64,000 nucleotides of DNA from Romboutsia lituseburensis (GCF_024723825.1 NZ_JANQBQ010000001.1:310001-374000), one strand, 5' to 3'; shown: positions 17,013 through 25,615, numbered from the stretch's first letter. Notes: generated by a model from the sequence alone, not told the origin. Numbers and translations: made by a program.

Positions 17013-18941
17013 TTATCTTTGATTTCCTTTTGGTTTTGATGAAATAATAGGTATTGTAGTTGCTACAACCAATACAGCTAAAATAATAAGAGCCATAGCA
17101 TTAGTTGATGCAAATCCAGTTGGGATATTTGGTTTAATTATTCCTGAAACTTGTAATATGATACCTATTAGACCTATTATAGATCCACCAGCAACAAGAC
17201 CAGAAGATAAACTTATACCATTAGCAACTCTAGTTTCTTTTTCTGCTTCACTTTTAGACATTTTCTCAACAAATACTCTTATTAATGCACCAACTAATAT
17301 TATAGAAGTAGTTGATATCGGTAAGTAGAAACCTATAGCTACAGTCATTATTGGTAAATTTAAGAAAAATAAAACTAAAGCTATAAATATACCAACAATT
17401 ATCATAACCCAAGGTAAGTTACCAGACATAATACCAGAAGTTAATGTTGACATTAAGTTTGCTTGAGGAAGAGCAAATGGAGCATCACTGCCAGTTATAG
17501 CTAATTGACTAGAAAGTAAAAGTATTGTACCAGTAACAACAACAACACCTACAATACCTGCTATAGTAAAGTAATTTTGCATTTCACGTTTACTACCACC
17601 TATAATATAAGCAACCTTTTGAGATTGAGTATAACCACCAGCTATGGATATAGCAACAACCATAAAAGCAGCAAATAAAAGTAAAGATTTATTGTCAGCT
17701 TGCCCTTTCCATCCCATTATAACGAATACTAATGTTAGTATAACTAAAGAAGCTATTGTCATACCAGAAACTGGTAGATTAGAAGTACCTATAGTACCAG
17801 TTAAACGTCCAGCAACTATAACGAATAATAGTGATAATATAAGAGATACTATACCACCAACAATAGCCATAGTTATACTTTGTGATACTAAAAATGCACC
17901 TACAAATCCAATAACTATGCCACCTAATAAAATTAACATTTCACTAGACGATCCCTCTGAGTTACCGTCTTTGCTAGACTTAGCTTTAAGAGTTTCTTTA
18001 ATAGAAACAACTATAGTAGGTATAAGCTTAAGGGCACCTATTATACCACCACAAAGCATCATACCAGCACCAATGTATTTAACATAACTACCGGAAATAG
18101 AATTAACATCCATTTGATTGATAGCAATAGCTGGATCATTCCAAACAACAGCGCCATTTGCGGCCATATCAGTAAAGTAACCTATTAATGGTGCTACACC
18201 AAAGTTAGATAATATGGAACCTGCAAACATAGTTAAAGATACCTCAAGACCTACTATAAAACCGATACCTAAAAGTAAAGGATTAACTTCTGTTGAGAAT
18301 TTCCATTTATAAAATCTACTTCCTATAAATGTCATAGTATTATTTAATACATTTAAGAAAGAACTTGTTAATACATTTATAATTCCGCTTATAGCAAAAC
18401 CAATACCCATAAATTTTATAGCATCTCCGCCACCATCAGAAGCAACAAGTGTTTCTGAAATAGCCATAGATTCTGGATACATAAGCTTACCATGCTCTTC
18501 AACAATTAAATAGTTGTAAACTAAAGAACAGCACCCTATACCAAATAAAACTCCACCAACACCTATAACTACACCTTCGAAAAATGTAATTTGGCTACCG
18601 ATTAAAATTATTGCAGGTAATACATAAATCATACCACTTGCAATGGATTCTCCACCACTTGACATACCTTGTAATATATTTTTACCCAGTATACCTTTTT
18701 CTTTGGCAAATACTCCGACAAACATAGAACCAATTATAGCCCCTGGAATACCAGCTGCAACAGTAAGTCCGGATTTCATACCAGAATAAGCGGTAGAAGC
18801 AGCAAATATTGTTGCAAGGAAAATACCTATAATCAATACAGCTACGTTTGCACCTTTGTGAGACTTATCAGTGATATATGGTACATAATCTTTACCGGAT
18901 ACACCACCATAAGCTTCTTTAGGCAACTTTTTGTCACTCAT
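17013..18941 (-). CDS. OPT-family oligopeptide transporter (copy 2)
   Basis: A 642-residue tandem paralogue of the gene at 14844-16769, very similar in residue sequence, differing mainly in the periplasm-facing loops (about 270-285), the hydrophilic loop near 320-335 and the C-terminal 30 residues. Same family blocks and membrane topology. Unlike copy 1 it has no PqqD-like partner and has its own terminator. The pair arose by duplication; differences in loops may reflect different substrates. Confidence 0.9.
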   Translation of the reverse strand: MSDKKLPKEAYGGVSGKDYVPYITDKSHKGANVAVLIIGIFLATIFAASTAYSGMKSGLTVAAGIPGAIIGSMFVGVFAKEKGILGKNILQGMSSGGESIASGMIYVLPAIILIGSQITFFEGVVIGVGGVLFGIGCCSLVYNYLIVEEHGKLMYPESMAISETLVASDGGGDAIKFMGIGFAISGIINVLTSSFLNVLNNTMTFIGSRFYKWKFSTEVNPLLLGIGFIVGLEVSLTMFAGSILSNFGVAPLIGYFTDMAANGAVVWNDPAIAINQMDVNSISGSYVKYIGAGMMLCGGIIGALKLIPTIVVSIKETLKAKSSKDGNSEGSSSEMLILLGGIVIGFVGAFLVSQSITMAIVGGIVSLILSLLFVIVAGRLTGTIGTSNLPVSGMTIASLVILTLVFVIMGWKGQADNKSLLLFAAFMVVAISIAGGYTQSQKVAYIIGGSKREMQNYFTIAGIVGVVVVTGTILLLSSQLAITGSDAPFALPQANLMSTLTSGIMSGNLPWVMIIVGIFIALVLFFLNLPIMTVAIGFYLPISTTSIILVGALIRVFVEKMSKSEAEKETRVANGISLSSGLVAGGSIIGLIGIILQVSGIIKPNIPTGFASTNAMALIILAVLVVATTIPIISSKPKGNQR

Positions 18942-19126
18942 ATAAATGCCTCCTTTATTTACTTTTAATGATTAAAAACAAAATAAAATATTGAAATAAT
19001 ATCTTCTATAAAATAGTAAAATAATTATTACAACACTTTTAGTATTTCTATAAATTTCAAATAATATTTATTAAATTTAGTTTTAAGTAATATAATATAA
19101 AAACTGCATTATTAGGAGATGAGATT

Positions 19127-19249
19127 ATGTCCCTTGATTTATATGATTTTTTTGTAGCAAGCATCTCTACAGTGATGTTAACAACATCACCCCTAATGAT
19201 AAAGTTAACTTTTGACGACCTAGTAAATATAGTAAAACACTATATTTAA
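19127..19249 (+). CDS. Small hydrophobic ORF of 40 residues
   Basis: AGGAGATGAG precedes an ATG opening a 40-codon frame (MSLDLYDFFVASISTVMLTT ... LVNIVKHYI). A hydrophobic middle is flanked by charged ends. A strong terminator follows 40 nt later, so it forms a complete small transcription unit. Size and hydrophobicity recall type I toxin or small membrane peptides, but no antisense RNA or family match can be claimed. It could also be chance. Confidence 0.4.
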   Translation: MSLDLYDFFVASISTVMLTTSPLMIKLTFDDLVNIVKHYI

Positions 19250-19289
19250 CTGTAAAAAATTATTTTAACAAATAAAAATGAACACAAGA

Positions 19290-19325
19290 AAAAAGGAGAT
19301 ATATAAAAATATCTCCTTTTTAAGT
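19290..19325 (+). terminator. Terminator after the 40-residue ORF
   Basis: AAAAAGGAGATAT (19290-19302) pairs with ATATCTCCTTTTT (19309-19321) with a 6-nt loop. It closes the unit of the small ORF and isolates the lacI pseudogene. Confidence 0.85.
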
Positions 19326-19424
19326 TTCGAAAGTATGATAGTTAGTCAAATATAAAAATACACCCTTAACAATACGATAAATTTATAATAAAATATCAAT
19401 AGATAAAGTAATTAGGAGGATATA

Positions 19425-20409
19425 ATGAACATAAGTAAAATCGCAGAGCTAGCAGGTGTTTCAAGAACAACTGTATCTAGATTTTTAAATGATGGATATG
19501 TAAGTGAAGCTAATAGATTAAAAATACAAAAAATTATAGATGAAACAGGATATGTACCATCTTCATATGCACAGACATTAAGAACTAAGAAAACTAATTT
19601 AATAGGAGTAATTCTTCCGAAGATAAGCTCAGAGACTATAAGTAGAGTTGTAGATGGTATAAGTAGTGAAATAGGAAAACATGGATATAATGTACTTTTA
19701 GGCAACACTGACTTAGATATAGAAAAAGAAATAGAATACTTAAATATATTTAAAAACAATGAAGTTTATGGGATTATATTTGTTGCAACTGTAATAACGA
19801 AAAATCATTTAGAGATAATGAAAAAAATAAAAAGACCTATAGTTATAGTAGGTCAAAGTGTAGAAAATTACTTATGCATATATCATGATGATTTTGGAGC
19901 AGCATACAGTGCAGTTACATACCTTATAAAAAATAATAAAAAAAATATAGGATATATAGGAGTAAGTGAAAAAGATATAGCTGTTGGTAAAGAAAGAAAA
20001 AATGGCTACTTAAAAGCATTAAAAAATTATAATTATGAAGTAGAAAAAGAGCGAATTCAAATAGGTGAGTTTTCAAAAAAATCAGGATATGAAGGGTGTA
20101 AAGTATTAATTCAAAATAATAAGCATCTAGATTAAATATTCTGTGCAACTGATAGTATAGCAATAGGAGCTATGGAGTATCTTAAAGAAAATAATATTAA
20201 TATACCAAAAGATATAGCCATGATATCAATAGGGGGACTCTAGAGTATCTAAAGTGGTTAGCCCAAAACTTACAACTATACATTATCATTATAAAACTAG
20301 CGGAATAGAAGCAGCAAAATTAATTATAAGTAAATTACAAAATAAAGATAAAGAAATAAAGAACATAAAATTAGGATATAAATTAAAAGAAAGAGAAAGT
20401 ATACAGTAA
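19425..20409 (+). pseudogene. LacI-family repressor, broken (probable sucrose/fructose regulator)
   Basis: The first 236 codons are a normal LacI protein: helix-turn-helix (ISKIAELAGVSRTTVSRFLNDG), hinge, and periplasmic-binding-like domain. A TAA at 20133-20135 interrupts it. The same frame continues (IFCATDSIAIGAMEYLKENN) to a frameshift near 20232-20237. A shifted frame then gives DSRVSKVVSPKLTTIHYHYK and ends at TAA 20407-20409. Total length would be about 328 residues, normal for LacI. Two separate lesions mean a true pseudogene. The neighbour at 20593 suggests a ScrR/fructose-type repressor. Confidence 0.9.
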
Positions 20410-20489
20410 ATTAGTATACTTTTTTTATGACTAATCAAATTATATAAATAATAAACAAAATAGAAATAATATAACTAAAATAAATTTTA

Positions 20490-20565
20490 TGAAAATGTTT
20501 ACAAAGAATAAAACCTATTATATAATAAATGCGACATAAGGAATCGATACCATATATAATCGATT
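20490..20565 (+). promoter_or_regulatory. cre-like site and LacI-type operator before fructokinase remnant
   Basis: TGAAAATGTTTACA (20490-20503) matches the CcpA cre consensus TGNAANCGNTNNCA except for the central C. AATCGAT (20542-20548) and ATCGATT (20559-20565) form an inverted repeat with a 10-nt gap, a probable operator for the broken LacI-type repressor upstream. These are remains of sugar-controlled regulation. Confidence 0.6.
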
Positions 20566-20592
20566 ACATAAATATTGAAAGGAGATTGAGAG

Positions 20593-20955
20593 TTGGACTA
20601 TAAAAAAATAGCTCAAGAAGTTTTATTTAGAGGAAATGTATCTATGGTTTTATTCACAAAAGGAAGCAAATGTGTTACAGCTTATACTAAAAATAACTTT
20701 GTTACTATAAATGGAAACAAAGTAAATGCTATAGATATAACAGGAGCAGGAGATTCTTTTATAGGTGCATTTTTATATAAACTATTAAAAGACAATGTAG
20801 ATGTCAACTCTTTAAGTGAACTGGAATTTCAGACTATTAAAGATTATTTAATATTTGCAAATTATTATGCTGCTTATAGCACAACTAAAAAAGGGGCTAT
20901 AAGTTCATATGCTACAATAGATGAAATAAATCTGTTTATAAATGAAAATAAATGA
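20593..20955 (+). pseudogene. Fructokinase (PfkB/ROK-like sugar kinase) remnant, N-terminus deleted
   Basis: A 120-codon frame from a TTG just after AAGGAGATTGAGAG. It encodes only the last third of a PfkB-family sugar kinase, with the catalytic signature AIDITGAGDSFIGAFLYKLL and a typical C-terminus. A full fructokinase has about 310 residues. Promoter and ribosome site are intact and joined in frame to the C-terminal part, as after an internal deletion that also removed the rest of a sugar operon. Without the N-terminal half it cannot be an active kinase. Confidence 0.85.
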
Positions 20956-20956
20956 T

Positions 20957-21001
20957 AAAATAAAAGTACTTCTTAAAATTTCAAGAAGTACTTTTATTTT
21001 A
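20957..21001 (+). terminator. Terminator after the kinase remnant
   Basis: AAAATAAAAGTACTTCTT pairs with AAGAAGTACTTTTATTTT around an 8-nt loop; T-rich 3' side. Confidence 0.9.
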
Positions 21002-21030
21002 TAAAATTTGACAAGATAATGTTCTGAATA

Positions 21031-21086
21031 AAATAGTTTGACATAAAACTATTTTTTTAATATAATTAGTTTGAAGACAAACTAAT
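21031..21086 (+). promoter_or_regulatory. Sigma-A promoter with two palindromic operators (MarR-type)
   Basis: TTGACA (21038-21043), a 17-nt spacer and TATAAT (21061-21066) make a near-consensus promoter. It is overlapped by AAATAGTTT-N6-AAACTATTT (21031-21054), across the -35 box. A second palindrome, ATTAGTTTG-N4-CAAACTAAT (21065-21086), starts within the -10 box. Both share the half-site TAGTTT. They are good operators for the MarR regulator encoded just beyond the nitroreductase. Binding is inferred. Confidence 0.8.
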
Positions 21087-21108
21087 TTAACAAAAGGAGA
21101 ATTACATA

Positions 21109-21747
21109 ATGGCAAATTTAGATTTCATATACAACCGTAAAAGTGTAAGACAATTCAAAGATACTAAAATACCAAAAGAGGATATAGTTGAATTATTAAA
21201 TGCAGCAACTTATGCACCATCTCCAAAACATCAGCAAAACTGGCACTTTGTTGTACTTCAAAACAAAGATATAATAAATGAAATGGCAGATATAGTAGCT
21301 AAAAGCCATGAAAAAATAGGACAACTTGCAAAAGATGAAAAAGATTTCAAAAGACATATGAGTGTAATAAACTATTATACATGCTTTAAAGATGCTCCAG
21401 TAGTAGTTTTAGTGTATTCTTGTGAATATAAAATGATAGAGTACAAAATATTAAAGCAAAACAATGCACCTCAAGAAGTGCTTGATGTTTTAGTGTCACC
21501 TCAATCTGCTGCACAAGGAATAGGATCAGCTGTTGAAAACTTCTTATTAGCAGCAACTGAGATGGGGTATGGAACTTGTTATATGACAGGACCTACTCAT
21601 GCTAAGACAGAAATAGAAAAACTAATAGGATTTGAAAAAGAAGGTTATGAGTTAATGTCTATGATATCATTAGGTGTAGCACAAGATAACACTCCAGCTC
21701 AACCACCTCGTAAACCATTAGAAGATGTTGTAACGTTTATAGACTAA
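21109..21747 (+). CDS. Nitroreductase-family FMN oxidoreductase
   Basis: A 212-residue nitroreductase-family protein. The FMN-binding N-terminus is NRKSVRQFKDTKIPKEDIVELLNAATYAPSPKHQQNWHF, where the arginine/serine pair and the PS-QNW segment contact FMN. The late block SAVENFLLAATEMGYGTCYMTGP is also typical. Such enzymes use NAD(P)H to reduce nitroaromatics, quinones or related compounds. It has a strong, apparently repressed promoter and faces a marR gene in convergent orientation, a common redox or xenobiotic response pair. Confidence 0.9.
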   Translation: MANLDFIYNRKSVRQFKDTKIPKEDIVELLNAATYAPSPKHQQNWHFVVLQNKDIINEMADIVAKSHEKIGQLAKDEKDFKRHMSVINYYTCFKDAPVVVLVYSCEYKMIEYKILKQNNAPQEVLDVLVSPQSAAQGIGSAVENFLLAATEMGYGTCYMTGPTHAKTEIEKLIGFEKEGYELMSMISLGVAQDNTPAQPPRKPLEDVVTFID

Positions 21748-21775
21748 TTAATAATTAAAACTTTAAATATACAAT

Positions 21776-21808
21776 AAAAAGCTATCTAAAATAATAGATA
21801 GCTTTTTT
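21776..21808. terminator. Bidirectional terminator between nitroreductase and marR
   Basis: AAAAAGCTATCTA (21776-21788) pairs with TAGATAGCTTTTTT (21795-21808), serving the two convergent genes. Confidence 0.9.
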
Positions 21809-21832
21809 ATTTTTTATAAAAATTTAAATAGA

Positions 21833-22273
21833 TTAGTTGTTTGCATTTTTAAAGTTAGTACTAAGTTTTCTTAAAAGTCTAAGAAATTCTTTTTTTTCTT
21901 CATCTGTAAAATTACTATATGCAGTTTCTTTAACTTGAGAAGAAATAAAGTTAAAAGTATCTTCGATTTCTCTAGCTTTATTTGTTAAAACGATATATGT
22001 TACTCTCTTGTCTTTTTCGCATTTTTGTTTTTTAACATATCCTAAATCTGTAAGCTTATTTACTAAAGAAGTAACTGTAGATTTGTCTTTTCCAATTTTT
22101 TTTGCTATTTCTTTCATAGTTAAGCTTTTTTCACTTTCATAAAGAGCAGTTAATATATTACCGTGCGTAGGTATCAAATCATTTAACTTATTTTCTTTTA
22201 ATTTATTTTCTATAAATTTTATCATACTAGCCTTAGTTCTACTAATAAAATAAATAATATACTTATCGTTCAT
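21833..22273 (-). CDS. MarR-family transcriptional regulator
   Basis: A 146-residue winged-helix protein. The recognition region SLTMKEIAKKIGKDKSTVTSLVNKLTDLGYVKKQKCEKDKR (about 55-95) has the MarR wing with its DKR motif. Helices at both ends would form the dimer interface. No cysteine pair suggests thiol sensing beyond one cysteine in the wing. It is convergent with the nitroreductase whose promoter carries two matching palindromes, so it is its likely repressor. Start follows GGAGG on the minus strand. Confidence 0.9.
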   Translation of the reverse strand: MNDKYIIYFISRTKASMIKFIENKLKENKLNDLIPTHGNILTALYESEKSLTMKEIAKKIGKDKSTVTSLVNKLTDLGYVKKQKCEKDKRVTYIVLTNKAREIEDTFNFISSQVKETAYSNFTDEEKKEFLRLLRKLSTNFKNANN

Positions 22274-22361
22274 ATTAATCCTCCAGTGTAGATGAAGTAA
22301 ATAATTACTGTTTCTATAATAACATATTTATTATAAATTTTCTTTATCAAGAATAATTAAA

Positions 22362-22404
22362 AAGAAGTATATTAAAATGTATTTAACATTAAAATATACT
22401 TCTT
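22362..22404 (-). terminator. Terminator-like inverted repeat below amidohydrolase remnant
   Basis: AAGAAGTATATT-AAAATGT pairs with ACATT-AAAATATACTTCTT, leaving a short loop. A-rich plus-strand flank gives a U run on the minus strand. It would have ended the former amidohydrolase transcript. Confidence 0.7.
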
Positions 22405-22424
22405 CTTTATTATATCATTAAATT

Positions 22425-22960
22425 TTATTTTATTATATTAAAATTTGAAGTTAAATTTATATTAGCTTTTCTTCTTATTATTTCATCTTGAGATTTAACT
22501 TTTTCTAACAATTCAACTCCATCAAGAACAACTATTTCTTTTTCTTTCATTAACCATTTACTTTAGTGTTCTTCCTTTGTGTATTAATGATGTTAAGTAC
22601 ATATCTCTCATCATATCCATTCTATTATTTGAAGGTGCACTATCTGTACCTATAGATACAGGTATTACTTTATCAAGCATCTCTGGTATTGAAGTAAACC
22701 CTAAAACAACCTTCATTGCAGCTGCAGGGTTATGAGATACTTTACCATAGTTGATTTAGCAAGGCAGGCTCTTATACCTGTTTTATCAACTGCTTCAACC
22801 ATAGCATCAACATATTGACCACCTTACTCTAAGAACGTAGTTACCCCAGATCTTATTAATTCTACACAACATGCAGTAGATGAAACTAAAGAGTATTCAT
22901 AGTCAAAACTACTTTCATAAGGCCAAACTCTGTCTCTAAGCCAAGTTAATAAATTGACAA
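22425..22960 (-). pseudogene. Amidohydrolase (SsnA / SAH deaminase type) remnant
   Basis: Minus-strand frames give pieces of a metal-dependent amidohydrolase. The N-terminal part is LLTWLRDRVWPYESSFDYEY then VELIRSGVTTFLE (about 22820-22960). The C-terminal part is NPAAAMKVVLGFTSIPEML then VSIGTDSAPSNNRMDMMRDM (about 22570-22730), ending in a tail closing at 22425. An in-frame stop, frame changes and the loss of roughly 200 middle residues and of the start make it non-functional. GTDSAPSNN is the metal-site block of the deaminase/chlorohydrolase group. Confidence 0.8.
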
Positions 22961-22977
22961 TATTAGATTTACCATTT

Positions 22978-23055
22978 GAAGGGGTTGTTACAACTGCATT
23001 AGAAAGACAAACAGCATTTACTAAGATTATGGAAGTTGCATTAGAATTAGCATAA
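22978..23055 (+). pseudogene. 3' remnant of deoD (purine nucleoside phosphorylase)
   Basis: A plus-strand frame ending at TAA 23053-23055 encodes EGVVTTALERQTAFTKIMEV followed by ALELA. This matches the C-terminal end of DeoD proteins (TTAAERQTTFNDMIKIALE in E. coli, recalled). Only about 25 codons remain. They abut the amidohydrolase remnant on the other strand, so one deletion seems to have removed most of both convergent-origin genes. Confidence 0.6.
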
Positions 23056-23056
23056 T

Positions 23057-23097
23057 AAAAAAACGATTTGAAATATATTATTTCAAATCGTTTTTTT
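23057..23097 (+). terminator. Strong terminator after deoD remnant
   Basis: A perfect inverted repeat of 19 bp (core ACGATTTGAAATA / TATTTCAAATCGT) with a 3-nt loop and seven T. It has outlived the gene it served. Confidence 0.92.
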
Positions 23098-23177
23098 ATG
23101 TGATGATTTTATATTAAGTAAATATATATATTACTTATTGTAAATACTAAATTTGAATACATATTTAGGAGGTATTT

Positions 23178-23609
23178 ATGGGAAAATATACATTAGATTA
23201 TTTTTCTAAATATTACTTTTATGAAGAAGATGAGTTTTTAGAAAAAATAGAGGATGCTAAGCTTATACTTGAAAAGTTAAAAGAAAGTAATAGATTTGAC
23301 TACAATGGTCATTCATTTAAATATACTAAATTCAATAATATATCAATGAGTGAAACTGAAAGAAATGTAGAGTTATATATTCATCAAAATGATATAAATA
23401 TTATCATGGATGGAGAATTAAAACATTTAGATTTAATATATAAGTTTGACACTAAACATTTAGAAGATCATGTAAGGGTAGCAACTAGAATAAGTGAAAA
23501 AACTGATGATATATCTTGCTTATTATATATAGATTATAATCAAGCAGAAGCATTTTTAGCAGACCTTGAAAATGTTAAAAAGGAACAAGTGAATAATATG
23601 AATAAATAG
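23178..23609 (+). CDS. Hypothetical protein, 143 residues
   Basis: Not recognised. GGAGG precedes the ATG, and a terminator follows directly, so it is a single-gene unit. The protein is soluble, acidic and without cysteine clusters (one cysteine). An N-terminal helical part (FLEKIEDAKLILEKLKES) is followed by a likely beta-rich middle (VELYIHQNDINIIMDGELKHLDLIYKF). No catalytic motif is evident. Confidence 0.75.
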   Translation: MGKYTLDYFSKYYFYEEDEFLEKIEDAKLILEKLKESNRFDYNGHSFKYTKFNNISMSETERNVELYIHQNDINIIMDGELKHLDLIYKFDTKHLEDHVRVATRISEKTDDISCLLYIDYNQAEAFLADLENVKKEQVNNMNK

Positions 23610-23660
23610 AAAAAGACTATTTTTAATCTAAATTTAGATTGAAAATAGTCTTTTTCTATT
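23606..23660. terminator. Bidirectional terminator
   Basis: ATAGAAAAAGACTATTTT pairs with AAAATAGTCTTTTTCTAT, and the loop itself holds a second palindrome (AATCTAAATTTAGATT). It serves the gene ending at 23609 and the convergent MATE gene. Confidence 0.9.
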
Positions 23661-23680
23661 TGTGCTATGTTACTAAATGA

Positions 23681-25030
23681 TTATATAGAACTATACTCAG
23701 GAAGATGAGACATATCATTCATTTTCTTTAAGTAATCTATTATTAAAGGAATTGATGCAGCTAGCCAAGCCATAGGACCTGCTAAGCAAATTCCTGCATA
23801 TCCAATTAAACTAGGTAATGTAAATGAAACTATAGTTCTTGCTAATAATTCTCCGACACCAGCCATCATAGGCATAAAAGTGTGTCCCATACCTTGCAAA
23901 GCATTTCTATATATAAATATTAAACTAAGTGGTATAAAGAAGAATGCAACAATAAATAAATACTGCTTAGCATAAGAGATAACATTTGGATCAGAACCTG
24001 ATACAAACAGTTTTATAAAATGTTCACCGAAGAAAATTAGCATAACTCCACCTACTAAGCCTATTATAATATTAATTATAGTACATTTTTTTACACCTTC
24101 CCTTATACGATCAATATTGCCGGAACCTAGGTTTTGAGCGCAATAAGTAGCCATAGTAACACCGAATGTAACACTTGGTTGCATAGCAAGTTGTTCAACT
24201 TTAGAAGCAGCTGTATGAGCAGCGACCACTATTGAACCAAAAGCATTAACTGCGCTTTGTAAAATAACAGCTCCAACTGCCGTTATAGAAAATTGTAAAG
24301 CCATAGGAATTGCTATTTTTAGATGTTGACTAATGTACTCAGCTTCAACTTTAAAATGTTTTTTTTCTAACTTTAATATAGGTAATTTTTTTGATATATA
24401 AATAAAACATAATAAACCTGATACTCCTTGCGATATTACAGTGGCATAAGCTGCACCTGCAACACCCATTGAAAAATTAACGATAAATACTAAATCTAGT
24501 GCTATATTTAATAAAGAAGCCACAATTAAGAAGTACAAAGGTGTTTTACTATCACCTAAAGCACGTAATATGCTTGAAATCATATTATAGAAAAATGTAG
24601 CGAAGGTTCCAGCGAAGATTACGAAAATATAAGAATAAGCACTTTCGATAATGTCATCTGGAGTATTCATTATGTGAAGCAGTGGTTTTGCTGCAAATAA
24701 ACTTATAATAGTTATTATAATTGCCATCATAATAGATAATAAAGTAGCACTAGCTACTGCTTTTTTTAATCCTTCATCATCATTAGCTCCAAATCTTTGA
24801 GATACTAAAACAGAAAAGCCTGAAGTTAATCCTAAAACAAATCCTATGATTAAAAATGTTAAAGATCCAGTTGAACCAACGGCTGCAAGTGCTTTTACAC
24901 CTAAAAATCTCCCAACTATTATGGTATCAACCATACTATAAAACTGTTGAAATATGTTCCCGATTAGAAGTGGAATTGAAAAATACAAAATCAGTTTGAC
25001 TGGATTACCATGAGTCATATCTTTGGTCAT
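23681..25030 (-). CDS. MATE-family efflux transporter
   Basis: A 449-residue protein with twelve membrane segments in two homologous halves, of the NorM/DinF-like MATE family. It opens with MTKDMTHGNPVKLILYFSIPLLIGNIFQQFYSMVDTIIVGRFLG and contains ALGDSKTPLYFLI and AAHTAASKVEQLAMQPSVTFG. MATE proteins export cationic drugs or metabolites with Na+ or H+. Single gene with its own promoter region and GGGGG ribosome site; substrate unknown. Confidence 0.93.
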   Translation of the reverse strand: MTKDMTHGNPVKLILYFSIPLLIGNIFQQFYSMVDTIIVGRFLGVKALAAVGSTGSLTFLIIGFVLGLTSGFSVLVSQRFGANDDEGLKKAVASATLLSIMMAIIITIISLFAAKPLLHIMNTPDDIIESAYSYIFVIFAGTFATFFYNMISSILRALGDSKTPLYFLIVASLLNIALDLVFIVNFSMGVAGAAYATVISQGVSGLLCFIYISKKLPILKLEKKHFKVEAEYISQHLKIAIPMALQFSITAVGAVILQSAVNAFGSIVVAAHTAASKVEQLAMQPSVTFGVTMATYCAQNLGSGNIDRIREGVKKCTIINIIIGLVGGVMLIFFGEHFIKLFVSGSDPNVISYAKQYLFIVAFFFIPLSLIFIYRNALQGMGHTFMPMMAGVGELLARTIVSFTLPSLIGYAGICLAGPMAWLAASIPLIIDYLKKMNDMSHLPEYSSI

Positions 25031-25179
25031 GAAAGTCCCCCTTTTTTATTTGAAATTTATAGCTATTTTAATAGAATAGCATTGTTTATAACTGTATACA
25101 ACAATTTATGAAAAATATAATAAAAATGTACATTTAAAAAATACAATAAAAAAGTAATATAAAAAATATAATAAATTCA

Positions 25180-25208
25180 TTGACTATAAAAACGTTTTCA
25201 GATATTGT
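25180..25208 (+). promoter_or_regulatory. Promoter of HPr gene with cre-like site in the spacer
   Basis: TTGACT (25180-25185), 17 nt, and TATTGT (25203-25208) make a plausible promoter; a TATAAT lies slightly further on. TAAAAACGTTTTCA (25187-25200) inside the spacer is a near match to the CcpA cre consensus, with A instead of G at position 2. HPr-Ser-P with CcpA could therefore control its own gene. Confidence 0.55.
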
Positions 25209-25240
25209 ATAATTATAATAGTCTTAAGGAGATGTTGAGT

Positions 25241-25501
25241 ATGGTTAAACAAGAAGTAACAATAGTTAATGAATCTGGATTACACGCTAGACCTGCTACT
25301 ATGCTTATAAGAAAAGCTTCAAAATATAAATCAAATATAACAATAATAAAAGGAAGTGCTCAAGTAAGTGCAAAGAGTATACTAGGATTATTTAGTCTAG
25401 GTGTGTGTAAAGGGGAAACTATAATAATTCAAGCAGAAGGTGAAGACGAGCAATTAGCAGTAAATGAATTAGCTAAGTATATAAGTGAACTTAATGAATA
25501 A
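25241..25501 (+). CDS. ptsH: HPr, phosphocarrier protein of the PTS
   Basis: An 86-residue HPr. His15 in NESGLHARPAT accepts phosphate from enzyme I. Ser46 in SAKSILGLFSLG is the site of HPr kinase, so this is a full HPr able to serve in CcpA control and not a Crh-type (which lacks His15). The start is the ATG at 25241 with AAGGAGATGTTGAGT before it; a frame from 25205 adds unlikely residues. It stands alone, without ptsI, and is followed by a terminator. Confidence 0.93.
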   Translation: MVKQEVTIVNESGLHARPATMLIRKASKYKSNITIIKGSAQVSAKSILGLFSLGVCKGETIIIQAEGEDEQLAVNELAKYISELNE

Positions 25502-25537
25502 TAAAAACTATAGTCTTGTAAGACTATAGTTTTTATT
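25500..25537 (+). terminator. Terminator of the HPr gene
   Basis: AATAAAAACTATAGTCT pairs with AGACTATAGTTTTTATT around TGTA, overlapping the stop codon. Confidence 0.92.
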
Positions 25538-25615
25538 ATTTAAATAAGTTATTAATATATTTTATAATATATAGTAAAATATATTAATAATTAGAAATAA
25601 GAAAGAGGTAATAAA

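Noticed and set aside
15493-18087. Plus-strand frames of 141 and 147 residues inside the OPT genes
   Set aside because: They are antisense shadows of the same segment in both paralogous transporter genes, with no ribosome site.
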